Source: Pandoraea vervacti | GTDB taxonomy: Bacteria > Pseudomonadota > Gammaproteobacteria > Burkholderiales > Burkholderiaceae | DNA length: 64,000 nt | Reading direction: 5' to 3' | Assembly: GCF_000934605.2 (NCBI RefSeq) | Contig: NZ_CP010897.2 | Coordinates: 744,001-808,000, forward strand | In this document: positions 52,849 through 62,340 of the stretch, in pieces | Layout: every line of letters starts with the position of its first letter | How positions within the stretch are numbered: position 1 is the first letter of the stretch | Notes under the pieces: generated by a model | The model's input: the letters and a program-made list of their open reading frames with translations, nothing else | Told to the model about the DNA's origin: nothing | Databases searched by the model: none | Made by a program: the position numbers and the translations under genes

Positions 52849-53802
52849 TCAAGGGGTCTTCACGATTTGTGAAGAAGTCGGCGTGCGCAACTGCGCACCG
52901 GGCCAGCGATGTTCCTGGACCAACTGACGGGCGACGTCGGCAAGGACAACGCGAGCGGCGAGTCCGGCGGGAGACAGTTCGTCATCGGAGACGCTGGCGA
53001 GCATGTTGGGCCGCATGGCGTATTTCTCGGCGACGGGTACGCTCGTCAGAATGGCGTTCTCGGGTCTGGCGAGCGCCGCGCCGGGCTGTATCGTCGCGCC
53101 AACGCCGGCACGCACGACGTCCATCAGCAGCGCGAGACCGTCGACTTCGGCGGCGATGTTCGGTTCGTACCCCGCGCGCCTGAACGCCGCGAGCAGAAGC
53201 GAACGCAGGCCGTGGGTGCCGCTGGGGAGAATCAGGGGAAGGTCGCTGAGGTTTTTCAGGCGGACGGAGGCGCTTGTCGGCATGCCTTCGAGATCGCGTG
53301 CGCCGATCAGGAACAGCCGCTCGTCGAGCAGCGGCTGCACGCTCCAGCGCTGTGCGGGCGCCTCGTGGAACAGGACGGCGAGATCGATCTGACGCGCGCT
53401 CAGCATGGACGCGAGATGCCCGGAGAGACTCTCGACCATGTGCAGTCGTACCTCGGGGTATCGCGCGCGCATGGCTTGCAGGAACGCGACCCCCATCACG
53501 CTGGCCGTACTCGGCGCCATGCCCACGCTGACGTGGCCCGACAGGCGCGCCGAGCGTGCGGCGTTTGCCGCGTCGTCGACATGACGCAAGGCGAGTTGCG
53601 CCTGACGCCAGAACGCCAGACCGGCGTCGGTCGGCACGACGCCGCCGGAGGTGCGTTGCAGCAAACGCGTGGACAGTTCGCTCTCGAGACGGCTGATCTG
53701 CTGACTCAGCGCCGAGGTCACAACGCCGAGTTCCAGCGCTGCCTTGCCCATGCTGCCGTGTTCCACGACGCTGAGAAAATACCGCAGTTGTCTGAGTTCC
53801 AT
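52849..53802 (-). CDS. tcuR: LysR-family regulator TcuR
   Basis: A 317-residue LysR regulator starting MELRQLRYFLSVVEHGSMG, with recognition helix TSALSQQISRLESEL. It is upstream of tcuA in the same direction with a 63-nt gap, the order known for tcuR-tcuABC in Salmonella, where TcuR activates the operon in response to tricarballylate. The assignment rests on position. Confidence 0.8.
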   Translation of the reverse strand: MELRQLRYFLSVVEHGSMGKAALELGVVTSALSQQISRLESELSTRLLQRTSGGVVPTDAGLAFWRQAQLALRHVDDAANAARSARLSGHVSVGMAPSTASVMGVAFLQAMRARYPEVRLHMVESLSGHLASMLSARQIDLAVLFHEAPAQRWSVQPLLDERLFLIGARDLEGMPTSASVRLKNLSDLPLILPSGTHGLRSLLLAAFRRAGYEPNIAAEVDGLALLMDVVRAGVGATIQPGAALARPENAILTSVPVAEKYAMRPNMLASVSDDELSPAGLAARVVLADVARQLVQEHRWPGAQLRTPTSSQIVKTP

Positions 53803-53925
53803 GTCGCGACGATCCGAATGAATACCCGGACATTTTATTCGTGGTCTGCGAGTCCCGGGGGGGACTCGCAGGGCGCGGAGCAAGTCACGTCGTCACCGGA
53901 AAGCCCGCCATTTCGGCCAGGCATT

Positions 53926-54375
53926 TCAGCCAGGCGCTGCGCGACGGCGGCGCAGTCCGATGAAGGTCAGCTCGGCGAATACCACGACGGTCACGATCTG
54001 CACACCGATGAAGACCTCCCCCAGCCGGTTGGGCGAGATCCAGTCGGATGCCAGCAACACGCCACAGTCGAGCGCCCAGATCAGGTTGATGCCAATGGCC
54101 GTCCACATGGCCGCCGGGGGTAATGATGTGCGTCGCACCAGCCAGACGAGCGCCGCGCCGTAGAGGAGCAGGACAAGGCCCGTGCCGCGCAATCCCTCGA
54201 CAGGCAGGTCCAGCAACGCCGCCAATGGCGCAGCCGCGAGGACTTGCAACAGCCCGACGGCGCCACTGACAAGCGCATCGGCAAGCAGCACGCGGGCAAG
54301 GAACGATGCGTTGGACGAAGCATGACGCGAGTCGTGACGCGAAGTTTCCAGAGAAGACTGACGGGATGACATCAT
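53926..54375 (-). CDS. small four-helix membrane protein
   Basis: A 149-residue protein with about four hydrophobic helices from residue 30: VLLADALVSGAVGLLQVLAA, TGLVLLLYGAALVWLV, WTAIGINLIWALDCGVLL and IVTVVVFAELTFIGL. The start at 54375 has GGAG eight nt upstream. It is divergent from the XRE regulator at 54545 and may be its target. I cannot assign a function; several such proteins are annotated only as hypothetical. Confidence 0.7.
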   Translation of the reverse strand: MMSSRQSSLETSRHDSRHASSNASFLARVLLADALVSGAVGLLQVLAAAPLAALLDLPVEGLRGTGLVLLLYGAALVWLVRRTSLPPAAMWTAIGINLIWALDCGVLLASDWISPNRLGEVFIGVQIVTVVVFAELTFIGLRRRRAAPG

Positions 54376-54544
54376 GATGATCTCCATCGAAGTGGGACAG
54401 AACCGGACAATCCGCGCTTGGCGGCGTTGGTCAGGATGACGAGACATCGGATCTCGCTGGCTGTCATCTTCGCGAGTGCACGTCGCGCCGTCGATTACCT
54501 CCGAGGTAATGGCGGCGCACCGCCGGGCCGTTATCATCTGCGTC

Positions 54545-55330
54545 ATGACGACACCCGCTATCGGAACCCTGTTACGCGACTGGCGCCAGCGCCGGCGCAT
54601 GAGCCAGCTCGATCTCGCGCTGGAAGCCGAGATTTCGACCCGCCATTTGAGCTTCGTGGAGACGGGTCGTGCGCAACCCAGCCGCGAGATGCTGCTGCAT
54701 CTCGCACAGGCGCTGGACATCCCGCTGCGCGAGCGCAATGCGCTGCTCGTGGCAGCCGGCTTCGCGCCTCGCTTCGAGGCACGCGCATTCGATGCGCCTG
54801 ACATGGCCGTCGCTCGCGAAGCGGTTCAACGGGTGCTCGACGGTCATGAGCCTTACCCGGCGTTGGCCGTCGATCGGCATTGGACGCTGCTCGCCGCCAA
54901 TCGCGCGGTGATGCCGCTGCTCGAAGGTGTCGATCCTTCGCTGCTGAATGGCGCCGTCAATGTGCTTCGCCTGTCGTTGCATCCTGACGGTCTCGCCTCG
55001 CGCATTGCCAATCTGCCGGAGTGGCGCGAGCATTTGCTGCACCGTCTGCGTCAACAGATTCACGCCAGCGGCGATGCCACCCTGGGCGAGTTGTATGAGG
55101 AACTGAAGGCCTATCCCGTGGACGCGCGCGGCCCGGCCCCGGCGGTGCCGCCGTCGGCAAGCATCTTCGTGCCGATGCAGTTGCGAACGAACGACGGGCT
55201 GCTGTCGTTTTTCAGTACGACGACCGTCTTCGGCACGCCCGTGGACGTCACGCTTGCCGAACTCGCACTCGAAGCGTTTTACCCGGCCGACGAAGCGACC
55301 GGCCGCATCATGCGCGCCATGGTGTTGTGA
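54545..55330 (+). CDS. XRE-family regulator with MmyB-like ligand domain
   Basis: A 261-residue protein. The N-terminal HTH (residues ~8-65: LRDWRQRRRMSQLDLALEAE, then STRHLSFVETGRAQPSREM) is followed by an MmyB-like domain, including YPALAVDRHWTLLAANRA. The MmyB domain is a PAS-like fold thought to bind a fatty-acid-like ligand. The start at 54545 removes 23 spurious codons. Divergent from the small membrane protein gene. Confidence 0.85.
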   Translation: MTTPAIGTLLRDWRQRRRMSQLDLALEAEISTRHLSFVETGRAQPSREMLLHLAQALDIPLRERNALLVAAGFAPRFEARAFDAPDMAVAREAVQRVLDGHEPYPALAVDRHWTLLAANRAVMPLLEGVDPSLLNGAVNVLRLSLHPDGLASRIANLPEWREHLLHRLRQQIHASGDATLGELYEELKAYPVDARGPAPAVPPSASIFVPMQLRTNDGLLSFFSTTTVFGTPVDVTLAELALEAFYPADEATGRIMRAMVL

Positions 55331-55513
55331 GGTCGCGCAGAAGCGGCGTCGGCCAGATCGGCGACTTCGTCGTCGGGGCGTAATAAAAATTACGCATTGC
55401 AAATAATCCACAAACGCAAACGGAATTAAACGCACACGTTGTCAGGTGGGCGTGTGTCCAAATATGATATGGCGTCACTTGCACTGCATTGAGTCCCGTC
55501 CATGGAGGTCGGT

Positions 55514-56026
55514 ATGCTGGATGTACGTCGGTTCATCAGGCTCCCCCTGGCAGGTGCGCTTTTTGTGATCGCGGGGAGCGCCTTGCCCCAAACGCAAACG
55601 CTCACCGACACTTTCCAGGTTCGCATCAACATCCAGGGCACATGTCTTGTGCTCACCTCCACGGATGTCGACTTCGGAACGCACGTTCCCAGCGCGGGCT
55701 CTCACTCGCAGACGGGCACCATTCGCGTGCAATGCACGAAAGACCTGCCCTTCTCCGTCGGGCTGGATGGCGGGACGACCAACGCAGACGTGAACGCCCG
55801 GGCGATGGTCAACGGTACCGGCGTAAAAATTCCCTACACGCTGCGACGTAACAGTCCGACCGGACCCATCTGGGGAAACGACAGTTCAAACTGGCAGACC
55901 GGCGTGGGGCAGGGACTCGGGTCCGCCTATGAAATCTCGCTGACGGTATACGCGCAGGCGACCCTTACCGGAAACGAGCCGTCCGGCGCTTACTCGGACA
56001 CCGTGACGGCAACGTTGACCTACTGA
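55514..56026 (+). CDS. spore coat U domain pilus subunit, Csu-type
   Basis: A 170-residue secreted protein. A signal peptide (residues ~4-25) leads into an SCPU domain: TDTFQVRINIQGTCLVL, DVDFGTHVPS and a final DTVTATLTY. The two Cys (GTCL and VQCT) would form the domain disulfide. The ATG at 55514 has GGAGGT four nt upstream and is preferred to 55502. It is the first gene of the chaperone-usher operon and the probable main or anchoring subunit. Confidence 0.85.
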   Translation: MLDVRRFIRLPLAGALFVIAGSALPQTQTLTDTFQVRINIQGTCLVLTSTDVDFGTHVPSAGSHSQTGTIRVQCTKDLPFSVGLDGGTTNADVNARAMVNGTGVKIPYTLRRNSPTGPIWGNDSSNWQTGVGQGLGSAYEISLTVYAQATLTGNEPSGAYSDTVTATLTY

Positions 56027-56039
56027 TCGGGGAATGACC

Positions 56040-56861
56040 ATGAACAATCCGGTGCGAGTGGCCTCGTGCGGTGCTCGATTGGCGCGATCTGCTGCGGTGC
56101 GCGCGATCTCTCTCTTATCGCTGGCGGCGTGCTTTCACGTGGGAAGCGCCACGGCGGCGGTGCTTCAGGTGTCTCCTGTGCGCATCGAATTTGCTTCGGC
56201 GCAGCACGCCCAAGCGCTGCAGGTATCCAACAGCGGGACTCGGAGCCTGGATGCCCAGGTGCGTATCGTCCGGTGGTCTCAGGAAGGCGGCAAGGACCGC
56301 TTCGATCCGGTCGACGATCTGGTCGCGAGTCCGGCGATTTTGCAGGTGAGCCCGGGGCAGACCCGCGTCGTTCGCCTCGTGCGGCTGCATCCGGCCCCCT
56401 CGAATCAGCAGCTTAGCTACCGAGTGTTCGTCGACGAACTGCCGACAAGCAAGATCACTTCCGGCGCGGGCATCAAGGTGCTGATGCGCTACTCCATCCC
56501 GCTCTTCGTGGAGCCCGCTTCCGCGAAGACCGGCACAGGCGCCCCCGGCACCCCCGGTGAAGTGCCGCCAACCGATCTGAGCCAGGTGCAAAGCCAACTG
56601 GTGGCCGGGCCCGATGGAAAATCCTCACTTTTGGTCAGCAATTCGAGCGCGCACGCGATCCGCATCAGCGATCTCGTCACCTCGGGCCCATCCGGCGGGC
56701 AACAGTCGCTTGTCAATGGCCTGGTCGGATACGTGCTGCCCGGTCAGCAGATGGCCTGGCCGATCAACGTCCCCTTTCCCCCGTCTCAAAACCTGACCCT
56801 CAAGGCGCGATTTAATGACGATAGGGAAGCCCGGGCGCTGCCGATGGGGGCTCAGCGTTAG
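56040..56861 (+). CDS. periplasmic pilus chaperone 1 (CsuC-like)
   Basis: A 273-residue PapD-family chaperone. After the signal peptide it begins AVLQVSPVRIEFASAQHAQ. The chaperone G1-type strand is RYSIPLFVEPA, and the second domain follows (LLVSNSSAHAIRISDLV). It folds and delivers SCPU subunits to the usher. A start at 56034 is also possible. Its end overlaps the usher by 47 nt. Confidence 0.9.
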   Translation: MNNPVRVASCGARLARSAAVRAISLLSLAACFHVGSATAAVLQVSPVRIEFASAQHAQALQVSNSGTRSLDAQVRIVRWSQEGGKDRFDPVDDLVASPAILQVSPGQTRVVRLVRLHPAPSNQQLSYRVFVDELPTSKITSGAGIKVLMRYSIPLFVEPASAKTGTGAPGTPGEVPPTDLSQVQSQLVAGPDGKSSLLVSNSSAHAIRISDLVTSGPSGGQQSLVNGLVGYVLPGQQMAWPINVPFPPSQNLTLKARFNDDREARALPMGAQR

Positions 56862-59214
56862 CATCGGCGTCGCCCTCGCTGGCGCGGTCGCCGCAGGGCA
56901 CGGGAAACCTGTCGACGCAGCGCAATCGCAAGTTGAATCGATCGAGGTCCCCGGCGACGTCGCCGTTTCGGCGCCGGGGGACGAAGCGCTGTATCTGGAG
57001 GTCGTTCTCAATCGCGTGCGCGTTGGGCGCATCGTACCTGTCGTGCTTCGCGAGGGACGCCTCTATGTCGAGGCGCACACGCTTCACGAGCTCGGGCTTG
57101 CCCTGCCGGACGAGCGTGTCCTTGTCGCACTCGACAGTCTGCCGGGACTGCGGGCCTACTACGATATTGCCGATCAGCGCCTGGACCTGAGCACGTCAGT
57201 CGACCTTCTCGAAGGCGACGCACAACTGGTCGGCTACCAGCCTCCCCCTGCGCCCCGCCTGGATCCTGCAACGCGTGCGCCCGGCCTGCTGCTGAACTAT
57301 GACCTCTACACGCAGGACGACGGCCAGACGCGCAGCCTCTCCGGCTGGAGCGAAGTCCGATTGTTCGGCGTGGGTCCGGGGGTGTTCCGTAGCAGCAATA
57401 TCACGCAGTGGACGGGGGCACGGTTCGCAGGCGACCGGTTCCAGAGCACGCGACTCGACACGTCGTGGCAAATGGATTTTCCCGAGCGCATGGTCAGTAT
57501 CACGCTTGGCGACACCTACAGCGGTGCGCTTGCGTGGACACGTACGATGCGCTACGGCGGGATTCGCATCTCGAGGAACTTCAATTTGCAGCCGTATCGG
57601 GTCACGGTGCCCCTCGCGTCGTTCATTGGCGACACGACGGTTCCTTCCACCGTAGATCTGTTCATCAACGGGATTCGCGAGTCGCAAAGCACGGTTTCCC
57701 CCGGACGCTTTCAGGTGCTCAGTGCACCGGTGCTCAATGGCGCGGGCAGTGCGCAGGTGGTCATCACCGATATCACGGGTCAGAGCCGCGTCGTCAATTT
57801 CTCCTTGTACAACAGCGCCCGGCTGCTGCAGTCCGGCCTCAGCGACTGGTCCATCGACCTGGGCAAGCTACGAAAAAACTATGGACTGAACTCGTTTTCC
57901 TATTCCGATAACGTCATGGCGAGCGGCAGCGGGAGGTATGGCCTCAACAACCATGTGACGCTTGAGGGCCATGCCGAGTCGACAAACGGCCTGACGATGG
58001 GCGGGCTGGGAACCTTGCTGCTGCTGGGCCGGACCGGTGGCGTCGTCAGTCTGTCTTACGGAATGAGCCGTAATGGCGGTATGCAGGGCCGACAGTACAG
58101 CCTTGGCTACGAGTGGCAAGGCCAGTGGCTAAGCGCCAACATTGCCACCGTGCGGCGTGACAGCGCTTTCCGGGACGTGGCGAGCCTGGAGGGGAGCACG
58201 ATGCCTCGGCGCACGGACCAGGCGTTCCTGGGCGTCACCATCGGCCGTGGGCAACTGGGTGCCAGTTATGTCCGGCAGGATTACCCCGATACTCCCAAGG
58301 CAAGCTACGTCGCGTTGAGCTGGGCGCAGTCGTTGGGCAGCTACGGCAACATCAACCTCAGTGTCAGCCGGGATGTCAGTGGCGGCGCCGGCACGACAAC
58401 GTTTGTGTACTGGTCGGTGCCGATAGGCAATCGCCACCACGCCTGGGCGAGCGCGCAAAGCCAGCGAAGCGGCGATGCGTTGACCGTGGGCGCAATGCGT
58501 ACGCTACCGGGCGACACCGACGGATGGGGATGGCGGGTGCAGGGAAGCGCGGGGCGCAGCGCGACGAGCGGCGCAGAAATCAGTCAACTCACGCGCTACG
58601 GGCAATGGCGCGCGGGAGCGCAGTACTGGACCAACGCAGGCGAGAGCAATACCGCCGCCTATGCCGGTGCGACCGGCGGACTTTTGTTGATGAAGGGCAG
58701 TCTGTTCCCGATGCGACGGGTCGACGACGCTTTTGCCATGGTGTCGACTGACGGGATCGAAGGGGTGCCGGTCAAGCTGGAAAACCGCCTGGTCGGTACT
58801 ACGGATGACAAAGGTCTCCTGCTTGTGACCCCTCTCAACGCCTGGGAGAACAACGACCTCTCCATCGACCCGCTGGTCCTGCCTGCAGATGTCACCGTGG
58901 ACCGTGTTCGCCTGGCGGCCGTGCCTGCCACCGGTAGCGGCATGCTCGCACGCTTTCCGATGAAGTCGCTTCTGGTGGTCGAACTTTCCCTGCGCGACGG
59001 TCACGGCGAATGGGTGCCCCCGGGCACACAGGTCAACATCCTGCCGGGCGAGCAGATGGCCGTGACCGGTTACGACGGTCGCCTGTACTTGCAGGATCCG
59101 CCGGTCGGCGCTCGTATCGTCGTGCACGGCCTGTGCGAAGTCAGTCTGCCTGCCGATTTGCCGGCGCGCGGGCGCATCAATCTCGGAGAACTGGCATGCC
59201 TGCAAACAAAATGA
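56815..59214 (+). CDS. outer-membrane usher (CsuD/FimD family)
   Basis: A 799-residue usher. The N-terminal domain begins after a signal peptide (residues ~12-28). The barrel has typical usher motifs: SVDLFINGIRESQSTVSPG-like plug entry (shown here as LFINGIRES), AQVVITDITGQSR, and LRKNYGLNSFSYSD. C-terminal plug domains end at a Cys-containing strand (GELACLQTK). It assembles and exports the pilus. Starts inside the end of the chaperone gene. Confidence 0.92.
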   Translation: MTIGKPGRCRWGLSVSIGVALAGAVAAGHGKPVDAAQSQVESIEVPGDVAVSAPGDEALYLEVVLNRVRVGRIVPVVLREGRLYVEAHTLHELGLALPDERVLVALDSLPGLRAYYDIADQRLDLSTSVDLLEGDAQLVGYQPPPAPRLDPATRAPGLLLNYDLYTQDDGQTRSLSGWSEVRLFGVGPGVFRSSNITQWTGARFAGDRFQSTRLDTSWQMDFPERMVSITLGDTYSGALAWTRTMRYGGIRISRNFNLQPYRVTVPLASFIGDTTVPSTVDLFINGIRESQSTVSPGRFQVLSAPVLNGAGSAQVVITDITGQSRVVNFSLYNSARLLQSGLSDWSIDLGKLRKNYGLNSFSYSDNVMASGSGRYGLNNHVTLEGHAESTNGLTMGGLGTLLLLGRTGGVVSLSYGMSRNGGMQGRQYSLGYEWQGQWLSANIATVRRDSAFRDVASLEGSTMPRRTDQAFLGVTIGRGQLGASYVRQDYPDTPKASYVALSWAQSLGSYGNINLSVSRDVSGGAGTTTFVYWSVPIGNRHHAWASAQSQRSGDALTVGAMRTLPGDTDGWGWRVQGSAGRSATSGAEISQLTRYGQWRAGAQYWTNAGESNTAAYAGATGGLLLMKGSLFPMRRVDDAFAMVSTDGIEGVPVKLENRLVGTTDDKGLLLVTPLNAWENNDLSIDPLVLPADVTVDRVRLAAVPATGSGMLARFPMKSLLVVELSLRDGHGEWVPPGTQVNILPGEQMAVTGYDGRLYLQDPPVGARIVVHGLCEVSLPADLPARGRINLGELACLQTK

Positions 59215-60191
59215 CGACGCGCCTTCGAACGTGGTTGACGATACTGGTCCTGATCGGCTTGTCATTGGGACTTGCTGCACCGGCAGTCGCACAAAGCTGC
59301 TATGTCAATGGCGCTTTCGGGATGAATTTCGGTACCGTCGGCACCAGCGGGCGAGCGGCGACGTCGCAATTGACCTACACCTGTGCGCCGGACTACTCCG
59401 GCGCAAATCAGACGTACTACTATCAAATCTGCATATACATCGGGCCCGGGGACTGGAGCGCCGGCCAGCCCACCCGACGCATGAGCAATTACAACGGTGC
59501 ATTCCTGAACTATGACCTGTTCGCCGATCCGGCGCGCACACAAATTATCGGAGCCCCCGGCACGACGCCGGTTTACCGCGTCTACACTGCAGTGCCGCCA
59601 GGCAGCCCGGTGACAGCCAATGCCTCCATTTACGGATGGGTGTATGCAGGACAGTCGGTGCCTGCCGTTCAGGTCTACCAGGAACAAAGCCATCAGGGGC
59701 TGATTCGCTATCGCTATGCCACAAACGGCTTCCCGAATTCCGAAGATTGCACCGTGGGCGGCATAGGCGGCGGGAGTGTCGGGTACGGATCGTCCGGTGT
59801 GCTCGCGACTTACGAGAATTCCTGCACGATCGTCGTCACCGATCTGGATTTCGGCGCCGTTCCTCCGCCCCAGACCGGTGTCTATGCAACCTCCAGTATC
59901 CGCGTGCAGTGTGCGCCGGGTACAACCTGGAAGCTTGGTCTGGACAATGGTCAGCACTACGACGGAATCATGCGTCGAATGGCCGGCGCTGGCGGATACG
60001 TAAAATATCAACTATACATAGATGAAAGTCGTACAAATATTTGGGGCAACGATGCAATTAGCATGGTCGCCGGCACCACGGACGTCACGGGCAGTTCCCA
60101 GACCGTCACGGTGTACGGCGCGGTCCCGCCGCAGCCGGACGCGTCCGGCGGCTTTTACGCCGACACCATCATTGCCACGCTTTACTATTGA
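59196..60191 (+). CDS. two-domain SCPU protein, probable Csu pilus tip adhesin
   Basis: A 331-residue secreted protein. Signal peptide residues ~9-33, then two SCPU-like domains in tandem: the first from QSCYVNGAFGMNFGTVG to about residue 185, the second from YENSCTIVVTDLDFGAV to the end (DTIIATLYY). The second closely resembles the first gene of the operon (same WGND and final strand), which suggests duplication. CsuE-like tip adhesins are also two-domain. GGAGA lies seven nt before the ATG, which overlaps the usher end by 19 nt. Confidence 0.85.
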   Translation: MPANKMTTRLRTWLTILVLIGLSLGLAAPAVAQSCYVNGAFGMNFGTVGTSGRAATSQLTYTCAPDYSGANQTYYYQICIYIGPGDWSAGQPTRRMSNYNGAFLNYDLFADPARTQIIGAPGTTPVYRVYTAVPPGSPVTANASIYGWVYAGQSVPAVQVYQEQSHQGLIRYRYATNGFPNSEDCTVGGIGGGSVGYGSSGVLATYENSCTIVVTDLDFGAVPPPQTGVYATSSIRVQCAPGTTWKLGLDNGQHYDGIMRRMAGAGGYVKYQLYIDESRTNIWGNDAISMVAGTTDVTGSSQTVTVYGAVPPQPDASGGFYADTIIATLYY

Positions 60192-60240
60192 TTGCCTATT
60201 TTCATAGCGTGACGACACGTTGCGCAGAAACGCATTCGAC

Positions 60241-60579
60241 ATGGATCATTCGCGCGCTCGTTGCAGTGCCTTGCGGTATGTCCGCCGTACCATCACTCCG
60301 TCCGGTGTGCTGGGCGTCGCGCTGCTGTGCCTGATGTCCTCAAGTCAAGCCGGAACGTCAGCCACCCAGTTCCACGTTGCCATGACACTGGTCGAACGGT
60401 GCGAAGTTCGCACGGGCGGCACGCGGGACACGCCATCGGTGTCGTGCTCGCCAGGCGTCAATAAGACCGTAGTGCTCCCTCCGGACGCTCAGCCGGAACC
60501 CGCGTTGCCGCAAACGTCCCAGCCGGTGCCAAAGGACCGTCAGGAGCCCTCGACGCAGACGGTTACCGTGGTGTTTTGA
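60241..60579 (+). CDS. small secreted protein, shortened SCPU-like
   Basis: A 112-residue protein: a hydrophobic signal (SGVLGVALLCLMSSSQAG), then TQFHVAMTLVERCEVRTGG, which matches the start of an SCPU domain (first strand and Cys). Then it has a Cys/Pro-rich segment and ends STQTVTVVF, the sort of last strand these subunits have. The middle of the domain is missing. It may be a minimal subunit, an assembly factor or a decayed pilin gene. Confidence 0.55.
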   Translation: MDHSRARCSALRYVRRTITPSGVLGVALLCLMSSSQAGTSATQFHVAMTLVERCEVRTGGTRDTPSVSCSPGVNKTVVLPPDAQPEPALPQTSQPVPKDRQEPSTQTVTVVF

Positions 60580-61298
60580 TGACCGGATACCGAGCCCTGG
60601 TATTTGTCGTGACCTGCTTGCTGGGCAATGTCGTCCATGGCGCCGATTTGCAGATCGAGCCTGTGACGGTTGACCTCTCCGAGTCCAGTACATCGATCTG
60701 GATTCGCAATCATGGCGCTGAGTCTATCCACGTGACGGCGAAAATTTTTTCGTGGGATCAGGTCGACGGCGATGAACTGCTGAAGCCCACGAACGACGTT
60801 GGCGTGAGCCCGCCGCGTGCCGATATCGCGCCCGGTGCACGCCAGCGCCTGCGCGTTATCCGACGGGACAACGCCACGACACAACGGGAGCGGGCATTCC
60901 GACTCATCATTGACGCCACGACCAATCCTCCAGCGGCCGTAACGCCACGATACTCGTTGCCGGTGTTTGTCGAAAGTATGGGGGAACGCCCGGTAGCGCT
61001 GCTGGCACAGCTGAAATCCACGGACGATGGCAGGGCCCAGCTGCACCTCATCAATCCCAAAGGCTATCGAGCCAAGGTCGTCGATCTGACGTACCGAATT
61101 TCGGCGGTCGACGCACAGATTCTGGTTCCCGATCTATCCGGCTACATTCTGCCGTGCAGCTACAAACGATGGATATTGCCCGGCAAGTTCAGTCAGTACA
61201 AAGCGGGGCATTTCGAAGCCGTCGTCAACGGCGTTCTCACGATTCTGAACGCGCAGATCGCCGAGCGGAGCAAGCCCATTCAATTGGCGTGCGAATGA
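60579..61298 (+). CDS. periplasmic pilus chaperone 2
   Basis: A 239-residue PapD-like chaperone distinct from chaperone 1. After the signal it reads ADLQIEPVTVDLSESSTSIW, then a chaperone strand RYSLPVFVESMGERP and a C-terminal domain ending IQLACE. The ATG shares one base with the stop of the small gene (TGATG at 60577-60581). Possibly specific for the small neighbour protein or for the tip. Confidence 0.85.
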   Translation: MTGYRALVFVVTCLLGNVVHGADLQIEPVTVDLSESSTSIWIRNHGAESIHVTAKIFSWDQVDGDELLKPTNDVGVSPPRADIAPGARQRLRVIRRDNATTQRERAFRLIIDATTNPPAAVTPRYSLPVFVESMGERPVALLAQLKSTDDGRAQLHLINPKGYRAKVVDLTYRISAVDAQILVPDLSGYILPCSYKRWILPGKFSQYKAGHFEAVVNGVLTILNAQIAERSKPIQLACE

Positions 61299-61302
61299 AT
61301 TC

Positions 61303-62208
61303 TTACTCCTCCTCCATTTGGGCGAACGCTGCTGCCAGATGATCGAGCAGCAGGCGTAACGAAGGCAGCAAACCGCGCCGGGAGGGGAACACCGCATGCA
61401 GGATTTCAGGCCTGGGCGCCCATTGCGGCAGTAGCCGAACGAGCGAGCCGTTCGCCAACTGCTCGGTCACCATCATGGTCGGCAAATGTGCAATGCCGAC
61501 ACCTGCAATCGCGGCGTTGCGAATGGCGATCATGTCGCCTGTCACGAAGCGCGGCCGGTGATGAATATCGGCCTGGGTGCCATCCGGGCCAAACAGCTTC
61601 CACACGTGGTCCGCCTGCGGCTGACCGACCCCCAGGCTGGGCCAGTCCCCGAGGTCCGCAGGCGAGGCTGGCATGCCGTGGCGTTCGATCAACAGCGGAC
61701 TGGCAATCAGGCACTGTTTGCGCTCGGACAGCACGCGGACAACGAGATCGCTATCCTGCAGCGGCGGCGGCCGAACCCGGATCGCCATATCGACGCCCTC
61801 GGCAACGACATCCACTCTACGGTTCGTGGCCTCGAGATGGATGGTCACATAAGGATGTCTGGCCATGAACTCAGCCAGCATCGTGCCGACACGTGTCTGC
61901 AATAACGCAATCGGACAGGCGATTCGCAGGGTTCCGCGCGGCTCCGCGCGACTCATGTCGATGACGTCCTGCGCGGCTTCGGCCTCCACCAGCATGGCCT
62001 TGCAGTGCTCGTAGTACGTGCGGCCGATCTCCGTTACGGAGAATTGGCGCGTCGAGCGGTGAATGAGGCGTACGCCGAGGCGCTCCTCGAGCATGGCAAT
62101 GCGCCGACTGAGCTTGGATTTCGGCATGCCCAGCGCCCGGCCTGCCGGAGCGAATCCGCCATGGTCAATGGCCTGCACATAGTAGTAGAGGTCGTTAAGG
62201 TCCTGCAT
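61303..62208 (-). CDS. LysR-family regulator (divergent from pirin)
   Basis: A 301-residue LysR regulator. HTH: LNDLYYYVQAIDHGGFAPAG then MPKSKLSRRIAMLEERLG. The rest is a substrate domain with RTRVGTMLAEFMARHPYVT-type strands. This belongs to the large group related to DsdC/AaeR-like regulators common in Burkholderiales. It is divergent from pirin with a 132-nt gap and converges with the pilus operon (four nt apart). Confidence 0.85.
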   Translation of the reverse strand: MQDLNDLYYYVQAIDHGGFAPAGRALGMPKSKLSRRIAMLEERLGVRLIHRSTRQFSVTEIGRTYYEHCKAMLVEAEAAQDVIDMSRAEPRGTLRIACPIALLQTRVGTMLAEFMARHPYVTIHLEATNRRVDVVAEGVDMAIRVRPPPLQDSDLVVRVLSERKQCLIASPLLIERHGMPASPADLGDWPSLGVGQPQADHVWKLFGPDGTQADIHHRPRFVTGDMIAIRNAAIAGVGIAHLPTMMVTEQLANGSLVRLLPQWAPRPEILHAVFPSRRGLLPSLRLLLDHLAAAFAQMEEE

Positions 62209-62340
62209 GCGTGCGCCACCATCGTTCTAAAAATAGGACTGTGAGATCGCAAATCGCAGTCTACAAGCAACGTTGGGATTCTCCTATTCTTCTTCGCATG
62301 GCGCCGGTATCGCCGGCCCGCAACGCATTAGGAGAGGCAC

